A DNA stretch of 64,000 nt from Fusobacterium sp. (GCF_032477075.1 NZ_JAWDXO010000010.1:19729-83728); one strand, 5' to 3'. Numbered from the stretch's first letter, positions 24,333 through 33,320 are shown. Made by a program: numbers and translations. The notes: a model not told the origin generated them from the sequence alone.

Positions 24333-24914
24333 ATGAAAAAAGAATACATTATAGAAGCATGCAATGGAAAAAAAATAGAAGTAAAAAAAGATCAATTAAT
24401 AACTATTATTGATATTGAAGGAAGTCAGGTTGTTGATTTCTTTGCTGAAGCAAGTGAAAATCCAGATGAATTTTTATCTACAGGAGTTACAATTGATTGC
24501 AATGAATCTTTAAAGTTGAAAATAGGAGATATAATTTATAGTAACCTTTATCAACCTATGTTTAAGATTTTAGCAGATGATGTAAAAGAACAGGATTTAC
24601 TACATCCTTGCTGTAGACCTGAAATGTATGATTTTTTTTATCATAATGGTGCAAATCATTCAAACTGCTTAGATAATATAAATATGAATTTAAAAAATAA
24701 AAGAGCTCTTATTCATCCTGTTAATTTCTTTATGTACACAAAAATTAATACAGATGGAAGTATCATAGTAAAAAAACCTCTTTCAAAAGCAGGAGATAAA
24801 GTAATTTTAAAAGCATTAATGAATGTTTCTTTAGGCATAGCAGCTTGTAGTGTTTCTGAAAGCGACTGTAATGGTGGGAAAACTTCTCCTATAAAAATAA
24901 TAACAGAAGATTAA
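24333..24914 (+). CDS. DUF1989 (urea-carboxylase-associated) family protein
   Basis: A 193-residue soluble protein of the DUF1989 family. Conserved blocks visible are GSQVVDFFAE near residue 31, the Cys/His cluster HPCCRPEMYDFFYHNGANHSNC (given here only as the positions 89-110; key residues His89, Cys91, Cys92, His103, His107, Cys110) and the C-terminal ALMNVSLGIAACS. Relatives include subunits of guanidine and urea-carboxylase pathways, but no carboxylase is near, so the role here is open. It has its own promoter and lies next to the D-amino-acid locus. Confidence 0.75.
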   Translation: MKKEYIIEACNGKKIEVKKDQLITIIDIEGSQVVDFFAEASENPDEFLSTGVTIDCNESLKLKIGDIIYSNLYQPMFKILADDVKEQDLLHPCCRPEMYDFFYHNGANHSNCLDNINMNLKNKRALIHPVNFFMYTKINTDGSIIVKKPLSKAGDKVILKALMNVSLGIAACSVSESDCNGGKTSPIKIITED

Positions 24915-24937
24915 TTTTTTTATTTGAAAAAATATAA

Positions 24938-25007
24938 TAATATTCCTACTAAAAAACAAGGATTTTTTCTTTATTTTTATTTATTAAAAAATAAAAAAGG
25001 AATATTA
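24938..25007. repeat. inverted repeat downstream of the DUF1989 gene
   Basis: Perfect 10-bp arms TAATATTCCT (24938-24947) / AGGAATATTA (24998-25007) enclosing an A/T-rich 50-bp loop that can itself pair (AAAAAA...TTTTTT). It may be a transcript end structure. Confidence 0.45.
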
Positions 25008-25065
25008 AAATAATCAAAAATATACATAATGTAAAATCTTTCCCCAAGATGTTTATAATATATAG

Positions 25066-25098
25066 AAAAAGGAGCTTGTAAGTGGAAGCTCCTTTTTT
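25066..25098 (+). terminator. intrinsic terminator
   Basis: AAAAAGGAGCTT / AAGCTCCTTTTT stem (25066-25077, 25086-25097) with loop GTAAGTGG and a T-run; it can act in both directions between the DUF1989 gene and the convergent regulator remnant. Confidence 0.88.
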
Positions 25099-25145
25099 GT
25101 TTTATATTATATTTTTTACCTAATACTTTCATCTTTCATAAAATT

Positions 25146-25658
25146 CTAAAATTCAGGTGGTGTTACAGAAAAAATTACAACACTTTCTCCTGTATTTAAA
25201 TTAGTCCATTTATGAGGCTTTAATGCAGGTATATAAACTGAATCTCCTGGTTTCATCTCACAAGACTGATCACCTATAGTTATTTCTACTTTTCCACTTA
25301 AAAGAAGAGCTATCTCTTCTCCTTTGTGTGCCATTAGTTCTATTGAAGTTTCAGCATTTTTTTCAGTAAAAATCATTTTCATACATTCAATATTAGTGGG
25401 CCCTTCTGGAGATATAAGCTCATATCTTATCTTTTTAGTATTTATTATTTTTCTATCTTCTTTTTTTAAAATATTAATACTTATATCTTCTTTTTCAGGT
25501 TCTATAAAAAATTTAAACAAGGGAATTTCTAAAGCTTGTGCAATTGATTTTATTGTATTTAAAGAAGGATTAGCATTTCCTTTTTCAATTTGGCTAAGCA
25601 TAGATGAAGATATTTCACATTTCTCAGCAACATCTTTTAATAGATGATTTCTTCTGGG
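25146..25658 (-). pseudogene. XRE-cupin transcriptional regulator, 5'-truncated
   Basis: The reading frame encodes the second half of an XRE helix-turn-helix (LLKDVAEKCEISSSMLSQIE) and a complete cupin domain (IELMAHKGEEIALLLSGKVE; GDSVYIPALKPHKW; GESVVIFSVTPPEF). The usual 20 or so residues before LKDVAEK are missing: upstream of RRNHLLKDVAEK the frame runs into other sequence and a TAG at about 25670. The first in-frame ATG (25601) lies inside the recognition region of the HTH. Such regulators often control amino acid or polyamine genes and here probably once regulated the divergent D-serine operon. Confidence 0.75.
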
Positions 25659-25780
25659 TAGTTGCTTCTACATCAAGAATAAAACCAGAAACAGCCTATA
25701 AAGTATTTCCTGTAATAAGTGTTTTTCAATCTGTTACAGCACTTATTTGTGTTATAATATTAAAAATGATTTTCTTATAA
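25646..25780 (+). pseudogene. C-terminal remnant of a GntP-like permease (probable D-serine permease)
   Basis: The plus strand reads DFFWVVASTSRIKPETAYKV and then a hydrophobic helix (QSVTALICVIILKMIFL) ending in TAA at 25778. It has the look of the last 45 residues of a GntP/DsdX-type permease (FFWVV...G/K...P...AYK, final membrane helix). No upstream part exists; the sequence to the left is the regulator gene on the other strand. Its place 46 bp before dsdA supports a lost dsdX. The family call is from pattern only. Confidence 0.6.
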
Positions 25781-25825
25781 AATAAACAATAAATTAAAAT
25801 ATATCTAATGATAAAGGAGTATAAA

Positions 25826-27151
25826 ATGAACATTGAAGAACTGATAAAAAATGATGCTGTTATTAAAAAACTAGCTGATAAAATTGAAATAGGATGGATT
25901 AATAAAAAGGAAATTCCTTATGCTGAATATGAAAAAATCCTTCCTCTTTCTGATGGGGATTTAAAAGATGCTGAAGAACGTCTAAAAAGATTTGTTCCAT
26001 TTATAAAAAAATCTTTTCCTGAAACAGAAGAAACAAATGGAATAATTGAATCTCCATTAGAAGCAATATTTTCTATGCAGGAAAATCTTGAAAAAAAATA
26101 TAATACTAAAATTCCTGGAAAATTATATCTAAAAATGGATAGCCATCTTCCTGTAGCTGGGTCTATAAAATCTAGAGGTGGAGTATATGAAGTTTTAAAG
26201 CATGCAGAAGAATTGGCTATTGAAGCTGAAATATTATCTATTGATGATGATTATTCAGTTTTAGCAGATGAGAAATTTAAAGAATTCTTTTCTTCTTATA
26301 AAATTCAAGTAGGTTCAACTGGAAATCTAGGTTTAAGCATAGGTATAACAAGTGCTGCTCTAGGATTTGAAGTTATTGTTCATATGTCAGCTGATGCTAA
26401 GCAATGGAAAAAAGATATGTTAAGATCAAAAGGAGTAAAAGTTGTCGAATATGCAGATGACTATGGAAAAGCAGTTGAAGAAGGAAGAAAAAATTCAGAT
26501 GCAGACCCTAGAAGCTATTTTGTAGATGATGAAAAATCATTAAATTTATTTTTAGGATATACTGTTGCAGCTTCAAGATTAAAGAAACAATTAGATGAGA
26601 AAAATATTTTCATTGATAATGAACATCCTTTATTAGTATATATTCCATGTGGAGTAGGAGGTGCTCCAGGTGGGGTTGCTTATGGTTTAAAAAGAATTTT
26701 TAAAGAAAATGTCTATATTTTCTTTATTGAACCTACTTTAGCCCCTTGCATGCTTTTAGGAATGGAAAGTGGACTTCATGAAAAAATCAGTGTTCGTGAC
26801 ATTGGAATAAATGGAATAACTCATGCTGATGGGCTCGCAGTTGCAAGACCTTCTGGTCTTGTAGGAAGAATGATGGATTCTATTCTAAGTGGAGAATTTA
26901 CTTTGGAAGATTATAAACTTTATGACTATTTAAGATGCCTAAATGAATCAGAAAATATAAAAATAGAACCATCATCATGTGCTGCTTTTGAAGGTCCAGT
27001 ATCTTTATTAAAGTATGAAGAAACAAAAATATATATTGAACAGAGAATTGGAAAAAATATAGACAATGCTTATCATATCTGTTGGGCAACTGGTGGAAGA
27101 ATGGTTCCAAAAGAAGATATGGAAAAATTTTTAGAAACTCATTTAAAATAA
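25826..27151 (+). CDS. dsdA: D-serine dehydratase
   Basis: PLP-dependent enzyme turning D-serine into pyruvate and ammonia. It has 441 residues, PLP lysine in VAGSIKSRGG near residue 111, phosphate loop GSTGNLGLS near residue 165, and the DsdA-specific blocks MKDMLRSKGVKV (seen as WKKDMLRSKGVKV) and CGVGGAPGG. The start ATG 25826 is 6 nt behind AAAGGAG; an ATG at 25808 precedes that site. It lies behind the permease remnant and 13 bp ahead of a D-threonine-aldolase-like gene, so both enzymes act on D-amino acids in one operon. The original promoter appears deleted; a TATAAT at 25753 may replace it. Confidence 0.95.
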   Translation: MNIEELIKNDAVIKKLADKIEIGWINKKEIPYAEYEKILPLSDGDLKDAEERLKRFVPFIKKSFPETEETNGIIESPLEAIFSMQENLEKKYNTKIPGKLYLKMDSHLPVAGSIKSRGGVYEVLKHAEELAIEAEILSIDDDYSVLADEKFKEFFSSYKIQVGSTGNLGLSIGITSAALGFEVIVHMSADAKQWKKDMLRSKGVKVVEYADDYGKAVEEGRKNSDADPRSYFVDDEKSLNLFLGYTVAASRLKKQLDEKNIFIDNEHPLLVYIPCGVGGAPGGVAYGLKRIFKENVYIFFIEPTLAPCMLLGMESGLHEKISVRDIGINGITHADGLAVARPSGLVGRMMDSILSGEFTLEDYKLYDYLRCLNESENIKIEPSSCAAFEGPVSLLKYEETKIYIEQRIGKNIDNAYHICWATGGRMVPKEDMEKFLETHLK

Positions 27152-27164
27152 GGGGGATTAAATT

Positions 27165-28274
27165 ATGAAAAAAGAAAATCTTAAAACTCCAGCAATTCTA
27201 CTAAATTTAGATGCATTAGAAAATAATATTAAAACATACCAAAAAATGTGCAGTGATAATGGAAAAAAATTGTGGCCTATGATAAAAACACATAAAAGTA
27301 TGGAGCTTTTAAAACTGCAGCTAGAAGCTGGAGCAACTGGAGCTTTATGTGGAACATTAGATGAAGCTGAGGCTTGCTGCAGAATAGGGTTAAAAAAAAT
27401 AATGTATGCCTACCCAGTGGCAAGCAAGGAAAGTATAGAAAGAGTAATAGAATTAACTAAAAAAAGTGACTTTATAATAAGGCTTGATAATTTAGAAGCT
27501 GCTGAAATGATAAATGATATGGCAGTTGCAGCTAACATAGTTATAAATTATACCATTATAGTCGATAGTGGTTTACACCGTTTTGGATTACCTGTAAATA
27601 AAATTGTTGAATTTGCAGATCAGTTAAAAGCTATGAAAGGGTTGAAACTAAGAGGAATTTCTACTCATCCTGGTCATGTATATTCTGTAGCTTGTGAAAA
27701 TGAAGTTCATAAATATGTTATCGATGAATGTCAGACTTTGGATACTGCTAAAAAATATATGAATGATGCTGGTTATGAATTAGAATATATAACAAGTGGT
27801 TCAACTCCTACATTTAGTGAAGCTGTAAAAGATAAGAATATAAATATATTTCATCCAGGAAATTATGTATTTTTAGACACTATTCAGTTATCTATAAAAA
27901 GAGCTGAAATAAAAGATTGTGCTTTGACTGTTTATACCACAATAATTTCTCATCCTAAAGAAGACTTATTTATATGTGATGCTGGTGCTAAATGCTTAGG
28001 CTTAGATCAAGGAGCACATGGAAATAGTTCTATTGTAGGATTTGGAACTGTAATTGGACATCCAGAAGCTATTGTTGCTTCTCTATCAGAAGAAGTTGGA
28101 AAGCTGCACATTCATGGAGAAACTAATTTAAAAGTAGGAGATAAAATAGAAATTATTCCAAATCATTCATGTTCTACAGCTAATTTATGTAGTTACTATA
28201 CAGTCATAAAAGATGATGAGGTATTAAAAAGTATTCCTGTAGATGTTAGAGGAAATAGCTTTAAACAAATTTAA
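27165..28274 (+). CDS. D-threonine aldolase / D-serine dehydratase-like fold-III PLP enzyme
   Basis: A 369-residue protein with an alanine-racemase-like N-terminal TIM barrel (PLP lysine in MIKTHKSMEL, residues 39-48) and the C-terminal D-serine-dehydratase-like domain with the metal ligands of the family in NHSCSTANLC (His-x-Cys). Such enzymes cleave D-threonine to glycine and acetaldehyde or deaminate D-serine, with a divalent metal. It starts 13 bp after dsdA behind GGGGG and shares its operon. Whether it is an aldolase or a dehydratase cannot be told by eye. Confidence 0.82.
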   Translation: MKKENLKTPAILLNLDALENNIKTYQKMCSDNGKKLWPMIKTHKSMELLKLQLEAGATGALCGTLDEAEACCRIGLKKIMYAYPVASKESIERVIELTKKSDFIIRLDNLEAAEMINDMAVAANIVINYTIIVDSGLHRFGLPVNKIVEFADQLKAMKGLKLRGISTHPGHVYSVACENEVHKYVIDECQTLDTAKKYMNDAGYELEYITSGSTPTFSEAVKDKNINIFHPGNYVFLDTIQLSIKRAEIKDCALTVYTTIISHPKEDLFICDAGAKCLGLDQGAHGNSSIVGFGTVIGHPEAIVASLSEEVGKLHIHGETNLKVGDKIEIIPNHSCSTANLCSYYTVIKDDEVLKSIPVDVRGNSFKQI

Positions 28275-28296
28275 ATTTAATGAGTTTTTTTAATAG

Positions 28297-28338
28297 AAGA
28301 GGCTGTTGCAAATTAGTGATTTGTACTGCCTCTTTTAT
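28297..28338 (+). terminator. terminator of the D-amino-acid operon
   Basis: AAGAGGC (28297-28303) / GCCTCTT (28328-28334) with an inner TGCAAAT/ATTTGTA helix, followed by TTTATTTTTT. The 280 bp from here to the lacI-type gene hold only that gene's promoter and operator. Confidence 0.85.
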
Positions 28339-28531
28339 TTTTTAAAAAGAAAAACTTCAGGTTAACTTTTTTAGTAATTGAGTTATTTTAAATTTACAAT
28401 ACCCCCTTTCTCTTTTCAATTTATTTTATTTTTTCAAATATAGATATTCTAGAAACGATTTTAATGTATATTTTCGATATCAAACACCATAAAAATATAT
28501 AAAAAATATTATTAAGATATAATTTTTAAAA

Positions 28532-28560
28532 TTGACTAACAGTAAAAAAAATTATATAGT
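28532..28560 (+). promoter_or_regulatory. promoter of the LacI-type regulator gene
   Basis: TTGACT (28532-28537), 17-bp spacer, TATAGT (28555-28560); predicted start about 28567. Confidence 0.75.
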
Positions 28561-28575
28561 TTGAATACAAAGTTC

Positions 28576-28589
28576 CGAACGCGTGTTAG
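28576..28589. promoter_or_regulatory. candidate LacI-family operator
   Basis: CGAACGCGTGTTAG is an imperfect palindrome (CGAAC / GTTAG around GCGT) with a central CG, as in LacI-family operators. It is the only GC-rich patch in a very AT-rich leader and lies just behind the predicted start site, a good place for autorepression. Confidence 0.5.
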
Positions 28590-28619
28590 TAAATTTATTA
28601 TAAATAAATAATTTAAGAG

Positions 28620-29663
28620 GTGAAAAAAATTAATAGTAAAGTTATAGCCAAACTTGCAGGAGTTTCTAGAAGTACAGTATCAAGAGTTATAAATAATTAT
28701 CCAGATATTTCACCTGAAACAAAAGAAAAAGTTTTGAAAGTTATAGAAGAAAATGGATATTATCCAAATTTATCTGCACAAAAACTGGCTGGTAAAAAAT
28801 CTGGAATTATTGGATTATTTGTTTATACTGGAAAATCTAGTACAAATGAAAAAAATTATAAGAAAATCTCTGAATCTTTATACTATTCAGAGCTAATATC
28901 AAAAATTATTGATGCAGCAGAAAATTTAGGTTATCTAGTATTAGTATCATATATCAATAAAAAAGGAACTACTTGGGAAAAAATATTTGCTAATGGAATT
29001 ATAGATGGCGCTCTTGTTATTTCTGGGGGGAAAAAATTTAGAGAAATAGAAAACCTTATAAATTCCAAAAACAAGATAGTTCTTTTAGACTATGAAAAAA
29101 ATGTAGCTAATCAAACTGTTTCTGCAATTAATCCTGATCACTTTAAAGGTGGATATAAGGCTACTCAATATTTAATTGAAAATGGTCATAAAAATATTTT
29201 GCATCTTACAGGAGAAATAAAAAGAAAAACTTCAATTAAAAGAGCTCGAGGTTATTTAAAATGTTTAAAAGACAATAACATAGAAAAGCAGAAAATAATA
29301 TCTGGAAAATTTACTCAAGAAAGCTCATACAAAATTATAGATGAGTATATTGAAAAAAATAAGAAATTTGATTATTCTGCTATCTTTGCTGGAAATGACT
29401 ATATAGCCTTAGGTGCTATGAGAGCCTTGTCAAAACATGGAATTGAAGTACCTCAAAAAGTTTCAATAATTGGTTATGATAATATGGAACTCTGTGAATA
29501 TACTACTCCAAAAATAACCAGTATAAATCATTTAGATGATTTTATTGCTGAAAAAGCATTAATAAAATTAATGGAAATTTTAAAAGGGGAACAGGGAGTT
29601 ATAGAAGATACTGAAATTAGAGTTGTAGAACGAGGGAGTGTTTTAAATATAAAAACTAAATAA
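28620..29663 (+). CDS. LacI-family transcriptional regulator
   Basis: A 347-residue repressor: N-terminal HTH (KVIAKLAGVSRSTVSRVINN, about residues 7-26), hinge NLSAQKLAGKKSGIIGLF, then a periplasmic-binding-protein-like sensor domain (FKGGYKATQYLIENGHKNI; IFAGNDYIALGAMRAL; TSINHLDDFI). The start is taken as GTG 28620 because it gives the usual spacing MKKINSKVIA; AAGAG directly abuts it, so initiation may be weak. It heads the TRAP operon and probably controls it and itself. The effector is unknown. Confidence 0.88.
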   Translation: MKKINSKVIAKLAGVSRSTVSRVINNYPDISPETKEKVLKVIEENGYYPNLSAQKLAGKKSGIIGLFVYTGKSSTNEKNYKKISESLYYSELISKIIDAAENLGYLVLVSYINKKGTTWEKIFANGIIDGALVISGGKKFREIENLINSKNKIVLLDYEKNVANQTVSAINPDHFKGGYKATQYLIENGHKNILHLTGEIKRKTSIKRARGYLKCLKDNNIEKQKIISGKFTQESSYKIIDEYIEKNKKFDYSAIFAGNDYIALGAMRALSKHGIEVPQKVSIIGYDNMELCEYTTPKITSINHLDDFIAEKALIKLMEILKGEQGVIEDTEIRVVERGSVLNIKTK

Positions 29664-29732
29664 ATATTCTATAGTCTGTTAAAAATTAATATTAACAGGC
29701 TTAAAATAAATAAAATACTTTAGGAGGGTTAC

Positions 29733-30734
29733 ATGAAAGGAAATAAAACTATTTTTAAATCAGCACTTTTTTTAATGTTAGGAATTTTATTTTTATTGGT
29801 GGGATGTGGAAAAAAAGAAGAAAACAAAGTTAGAGTTATAAAGGTCAGTCATGTTTTTCAAACTAATGAACCTACACATATTTATATTTCACAAGCTGCA
29901 GACAAAATTAATGAAAGATTAAAGGGACAAATAGAATTACAAGTTTATCCAAATGGAGAATTACCTTCATATAAAGATGCTATTGAACAAGTTTTAAGAG
30001 GAAGTGACTTTATCTCTGTAGTTGATCCTAGTTATATTGGTGATTATGTTCCTGATTTCACAGCATTAGTAGGACCAATGCTTTATACTACATATGAAGA
30101 TTATACAAATGTTACAAGCAGTGATTTTGTAAAACAATTAGAAAAACAAGCTGAAGATAAAGGAATTAAAGTATTATCTTTAGATTTCATTTTTGGATTC
30201 AGACACATAGTTACTGACAAAGTTATAACTAATCCTGAGGATTTAAAAGGTCTAAAACTTAGAGTTCCTGCAAGTAAATTATGGATAGATACATTTAATG
30301 CTCTAGGAGCTAATCCAGTAGCAATGCCATGGAGTGAAACTGTAAGTGCGTTACAGCAAAAAGTTATTGATGGAACTGAAACTACTTTTTCTTTCATGTC
30401 AAATAGTAAACTTTATGATTTAAGAAAAAATGTTGCTTTAAGTGGACACTTTTTAGGAACTGGTGGAGTATATATTTCAACTAAAGTTTGGAATTCTTTT
30501 ACAGATGAACAAAGACAAGTTATTCAGGAAGAAATTACGCAAGCTGCTATAGATAACAATAAAAAAATGTATGAACTAGATGAAGACTTCAAAAAAGATA
30601 TAGTGAAAAATGGTATGATTTTAAATGAAGTTAATTTAGAAGAATTCCAAAAAAGAGCTAAAAAAGTTTTTGATGAGTTTCCTGGATTTTCTCCAGATAT
30701 ATATGAGAAAATTCAAAATGAAATAAAAAAATAA
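29733..30734 (+). CDS. dctP: TRAP transporter substrate-binding protein
   Basis: Solute receptor of a tripartite ATP-independent periplasmic transporter, 333 residues. It has a lipoprotein signal (lipobox LLVGC, Cys25) and so should be anchored at the membrane. Family blocks seen: SHVFQTNEPTH, YPNGELPSYKDAIEQVLRG, and LKGLKLRVPASKLW with the substrate carboxylate-binding Arg. Substrates are usually organic acids such as dicarboxylates, uronates or sialic acid. dctQ follows 14 bp later. Confidence 0.92.
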   Translation: MKGNKTIFKSALFLMLGILFLLVGCGKKEENKVRVIKVSHVFQTNEPTHIYISQAADKINERLKGQIELQVYPNGELPSYKDAIEQVLRGSDFISVVDPSYIGDYVPDFTALVGPMLYTTYEDYTNVTSSDFVKQLEKQAEDKGIKVLSLDFIFGFRHIVTDKVITNPEDLKGLKLRVPASKLWIDTFNALGANPVAMPWSETVSALQQKVIDGTETTFSFMSNSKLYDLRKNVALSGHFLGTGGVYISTKVWNSFTDEQRQVIQEEITQAAIDNNKKMYELDEDFKKDIVKNGMILNEVNLEEFQKRAKKVFDEFPGFSPDIYEKIQNEIKK

Positions 30735-30748
30735 TATAGGAGAATTAT

Positions 30749-31225
30749 ATGAAAAAGATTTATATAGATGATTTTATATCTTGTACATTCTTAAGTTTTA
30801 CTATAATTATAGTAATTTTGAATGTTGGAATGAGATACTTTTTCAATTCTCCAATAAAAAGCGCTGAAGAGATAGCAACAATATGTTTTATCTGGTCTGT
30901 ATTTGTAGGAGGAGCTAGTTGCTATAGAAAAAAAATGCATATGGGAATTGATATATTAACTCAATCATTACCTAAAAAATTTAAAAATTATGTTGAGTTA
31001 TTAATTAATATAATAGTAATGTCAATGAATGGAGCTTTTTTCTTATTGAGCTTGAAATTTACAATAATTTCTAGAGTAAAACCTACTGCTGTATTAGGAA
31101 TTTCATCTATGTATGTTAATTCTTCTTTAATTGTAGGATTTGGATTAATATTCATATATTCAATTCTAGAAATTTTAAAAACTATAAAAATAATGTTAGG
31201 AAAAAAAGGAGATGAAAATGTATAG
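30749..31225 (+). CDS. dctQ: TRAP transporter small membrane subunit
   Basis: A 158-residue protein with four hydrophobic helices, typical of DctQ. Conserved features include RYFFNSPIKSAEEIATICFIW near residue 30 and the KMHMGIDIL loop. It pairs with the large subunit DctM, whose gene overlaps its 3' end by 8 bp. Confidence 0.9.
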   Translation: MKKIYIDDFISCTFLSFTIIIVILNVGMRYFFNSPIKSAEEIATICFIWSVFVGGASCYRKKMHMGIDILTQSLPKKFKNYVELLINIIVMSMNGAFFLLSLKFTIISRVKPTAVLGISSMYVNSSLIVGFGLIFIYSILEILKTIKIMLGKKGDENV

Positions 31226-32504
31226 CTTTTTACCTATTTTAATTTTATTTATTTTCTTTTTTTTAAATATTCCAATATGTTTTGCTTTAATGGGAGCTAC
31301 ATTATTCTTTTTTGGATTTTTAGATACAAGTATGGATTTAGATTTAATAATGCAGCATTTTATAAGAAGTGCTGAATCATTCCCTTTATTAGCAATTCCG
31401 TTTTTTATAATGGCTGGATCAATCATGAACTATTCTGGCATAAGTAAAAGGCTAATGGGAATGGCAGAAGTTTTAACTGGGCACTTAACTGGAGGGCTTG
31501 CTCAGGTTAATATACTGCTAAGCGTTTTAATGGGAGGAATTTCTGGTTCTGCTAATGCTGATGCAGCTATGCAATGTAAAGTTCTAGTTCCTGAAATGGT
31601 AAATAGAGGCTATTCAAAAGGATTTTCAGCAGCAATAACTGCTGCCTCTTCTATAGTAAGTCCAATTATTCCTCCAGGAATTGTATTAATAATCTATGCT
31701 TTACTTTCCAATGTTTCTGTTACAAAAATGTTTATAGCTGGTTATGTTCCAGGTGTATTAATAGCAATTTCTCTTATGATAACTGTTGCTATTATATCTA
31801 AAAAAAGGAAGTATGTTCCTGTAAGAGAAAAAAGAGCGTCTCTTCAAGAAATTTTCAAACAATTTAAAGAATCTATATGGGCATTGATTCTTCCTTTTGT
31901 AATAATATTAGGTATGAGAATTGGAATTTTCACTCCTACTGAAGCTGGAGCAATAGCAGTAGTAATTACTACATTAATTGGAATTTTTATATATAAAGAA
32001 TTAAAATTAGCAAAATTCATAGACATTTTAAAAGAAACAGTTTATGGTACAAGTACAGTAATGTTTATTATAATTGCAGCAAATGTATTTGGAGCTTATT
32101 TAAGCTGGGAAAGAATTCCTTTTAAATTAACTAATATTTTATTAGAATTCAGTACTAGTCCATGGTCTTTATTATTATTAATCAATTTAATACTTCTTTT
32201 TGTAGGAATGTTCATTGATGGAGGAGCAGCTATGATAATTTTAGCACCTTTATTAATCCCTGCTGCTTTAAAGTTAGGAATTGACCCACTGCATCTTGGA
32301 ATAGTAATGGTAGTAAACATTATGATTGGTGGAGTTACTCCCCCATTTGGATCAATGATGTTCCTCACATGTTCATTATTGAATATCAAACTAGAAGAAT
32401 TCATGAAAGAAATAACTCCTTTCATTGTTGCTCTTCTGCTGGTATTATTTATATTAACTTATATCCCTGATATAGTACTGTTTTTACCAAATTTATTGAG
32501 TTAA
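31218..32504 (+). CDS. dctM: TRAP transporter large membrane subunit
   Basis: A 428-residue membrane protein with about 12 helices, the Na+-coupled channel-forming subunit. Seen: PFFIMAGSIMNYSGI, the GGISGSANADAA motif, PPGIVLIIYALLS and GVTPPFGSMMFLT. Start ATG 31218 is 6 nt behind GGAG; an ATG at 31212 is too close to it. It overlaps the dctQ end, so the two are translationally coupled. Confidence 0.93.
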   Translation: MYSFLPILILFIFFFLNIPICFALMGATLFFFGFLDTSMDLDLIMQHFIRSAESFPLLAIPFFIMAGSIMNYSGISKRLMGMAEVLTGHLTGGLAQVNILLSVLMGGISGSANADAAMQCKVLVPEMVNRGYSKGFSAAITAASSIVSPIIPPGIVLIIYALLSNVSVTKMFIAGYVPGVLIAISLMITVAIISKKRKYVPVREKRASLQEIFKQFKESIWALILPFVIILGMRIGIFTPTEAGAIAVVITTLIGIFIYKELKLAKFIDILKETVYGTSTVMFIIIAANVFGAYLSWERIPFKLTNILLEFSTSPWSLLLLINLILLFVGMFIDGGAAMIILAPLLIPAALKLGIDPLHLGIVMVVNIMIGGVTPPFGSMMFLTCSLLNIKLEEFMKEITPFIVALLLVLFILTYIPDIVLFLPNLLS

Positions 32505-32529
32505 TCTAAAAATTAAGGAGGAAAAAATA

Positions 32530-33312
32530 TTGAATAAAAATTTAGTATATATCAGTGATTTGATATTTTATAAAAAAAGTGCTAAAGAGATACTGGAATT
32601 TTTAGAAAAAAATAAAATAAAAAATCTAGAACTCTTCATAGAACCATTAGATGAAGAATATACAAAAAAAATGATAGAAATACTTGAAAAATATCAACTT
32701 AAATCAATTTCTTTTCACGGTCCTTTTAGAAAATGTAATCTGGCAGATATGTCAAAAGATTCATGGAAAAAAACTTTATATAGTTATGAAGAAAGTTTAA
32801 AACTTTCAAAAAAATATAATCCTCATTTTATGGTTCTCCATAGTAATGAAGGAATTCTTTCTCAAAAAATAGATAAGGAATTGAGAAATAAAATTTCACA
32901 GAAGATTAATTTATTAGTAAAACTAGGTAATAAGTATGATATTGATATAGTTATTGAAAATGTTGGAATAGGTAAAAATATGATATTTTCTCAAAAAGAA
33001 TATGAAAATATGATATTAAAAAATAATTATAAATGTTTGATTGATGTTGGACATGCTTATCTCAATAAATGGGATATTAATGAATTAGTAAAAAAATTAA
33101 AGAATAATATCCTTGGATTCCATTTTCACAATAACAATGGAATACATGATGAACATAAACCTATTTTTAATGGAAAATTTGATTATTTCCCTTTAATTGA
33201 ATTAATAAAAACATATACTCCTACTGCAAATATTGTATTAGAATATGATTTTAATGAAAATCCAGAAATTTTATTTGATGACTATAATAAATTAAAAAAA
33301 TTATTTGATTAA
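32530..33312 (+). CDS. sugar phosphate isomerase/epimerase-like TIM-barrel protein
   Basis: A 260-residue protein of the xylose-isomerase-like / AP-endonuclease-2 fold. Metal-site residues are recognisable: SFHGPF, MVLHSNEG, VIENVGIG (Glu), CLIDVGHAYL (Asp, His), FHFHNNNG and EYDFNENP. The start is TTG at 32530 behind AGGAGGAAAAAATA. It is the last gene of the LacI-TRAP unit and probably carries out an early isomerisation of the imported acid or sugar acid. The exact reaction is unknown. Confidence 0.8.
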   Translation: MNKNLVYISDLIFYKKSAKEILEFLEKNKIKNLELFIEPLDEEYTKKMIEILEKYQLKSISFHGPFRKCNLADMSKDSWKKTLYSYEESLKLSKKYNPHFMVLHSNEGILSQKIDKELRNKISQKINLLVKLGNKYDIDIVIENVGIGKNMIFSQKEYENMILKNNYKCLIDVGHAYLNKWDINELVKKLKNNILGFHFHNNNGIHDEHKPIFNGKFDYFPLIELIKTYTPTANIVLEYDFNENPEILFDDYNKLKKLFD

Positions 33313-33320
33313 TATAATAA

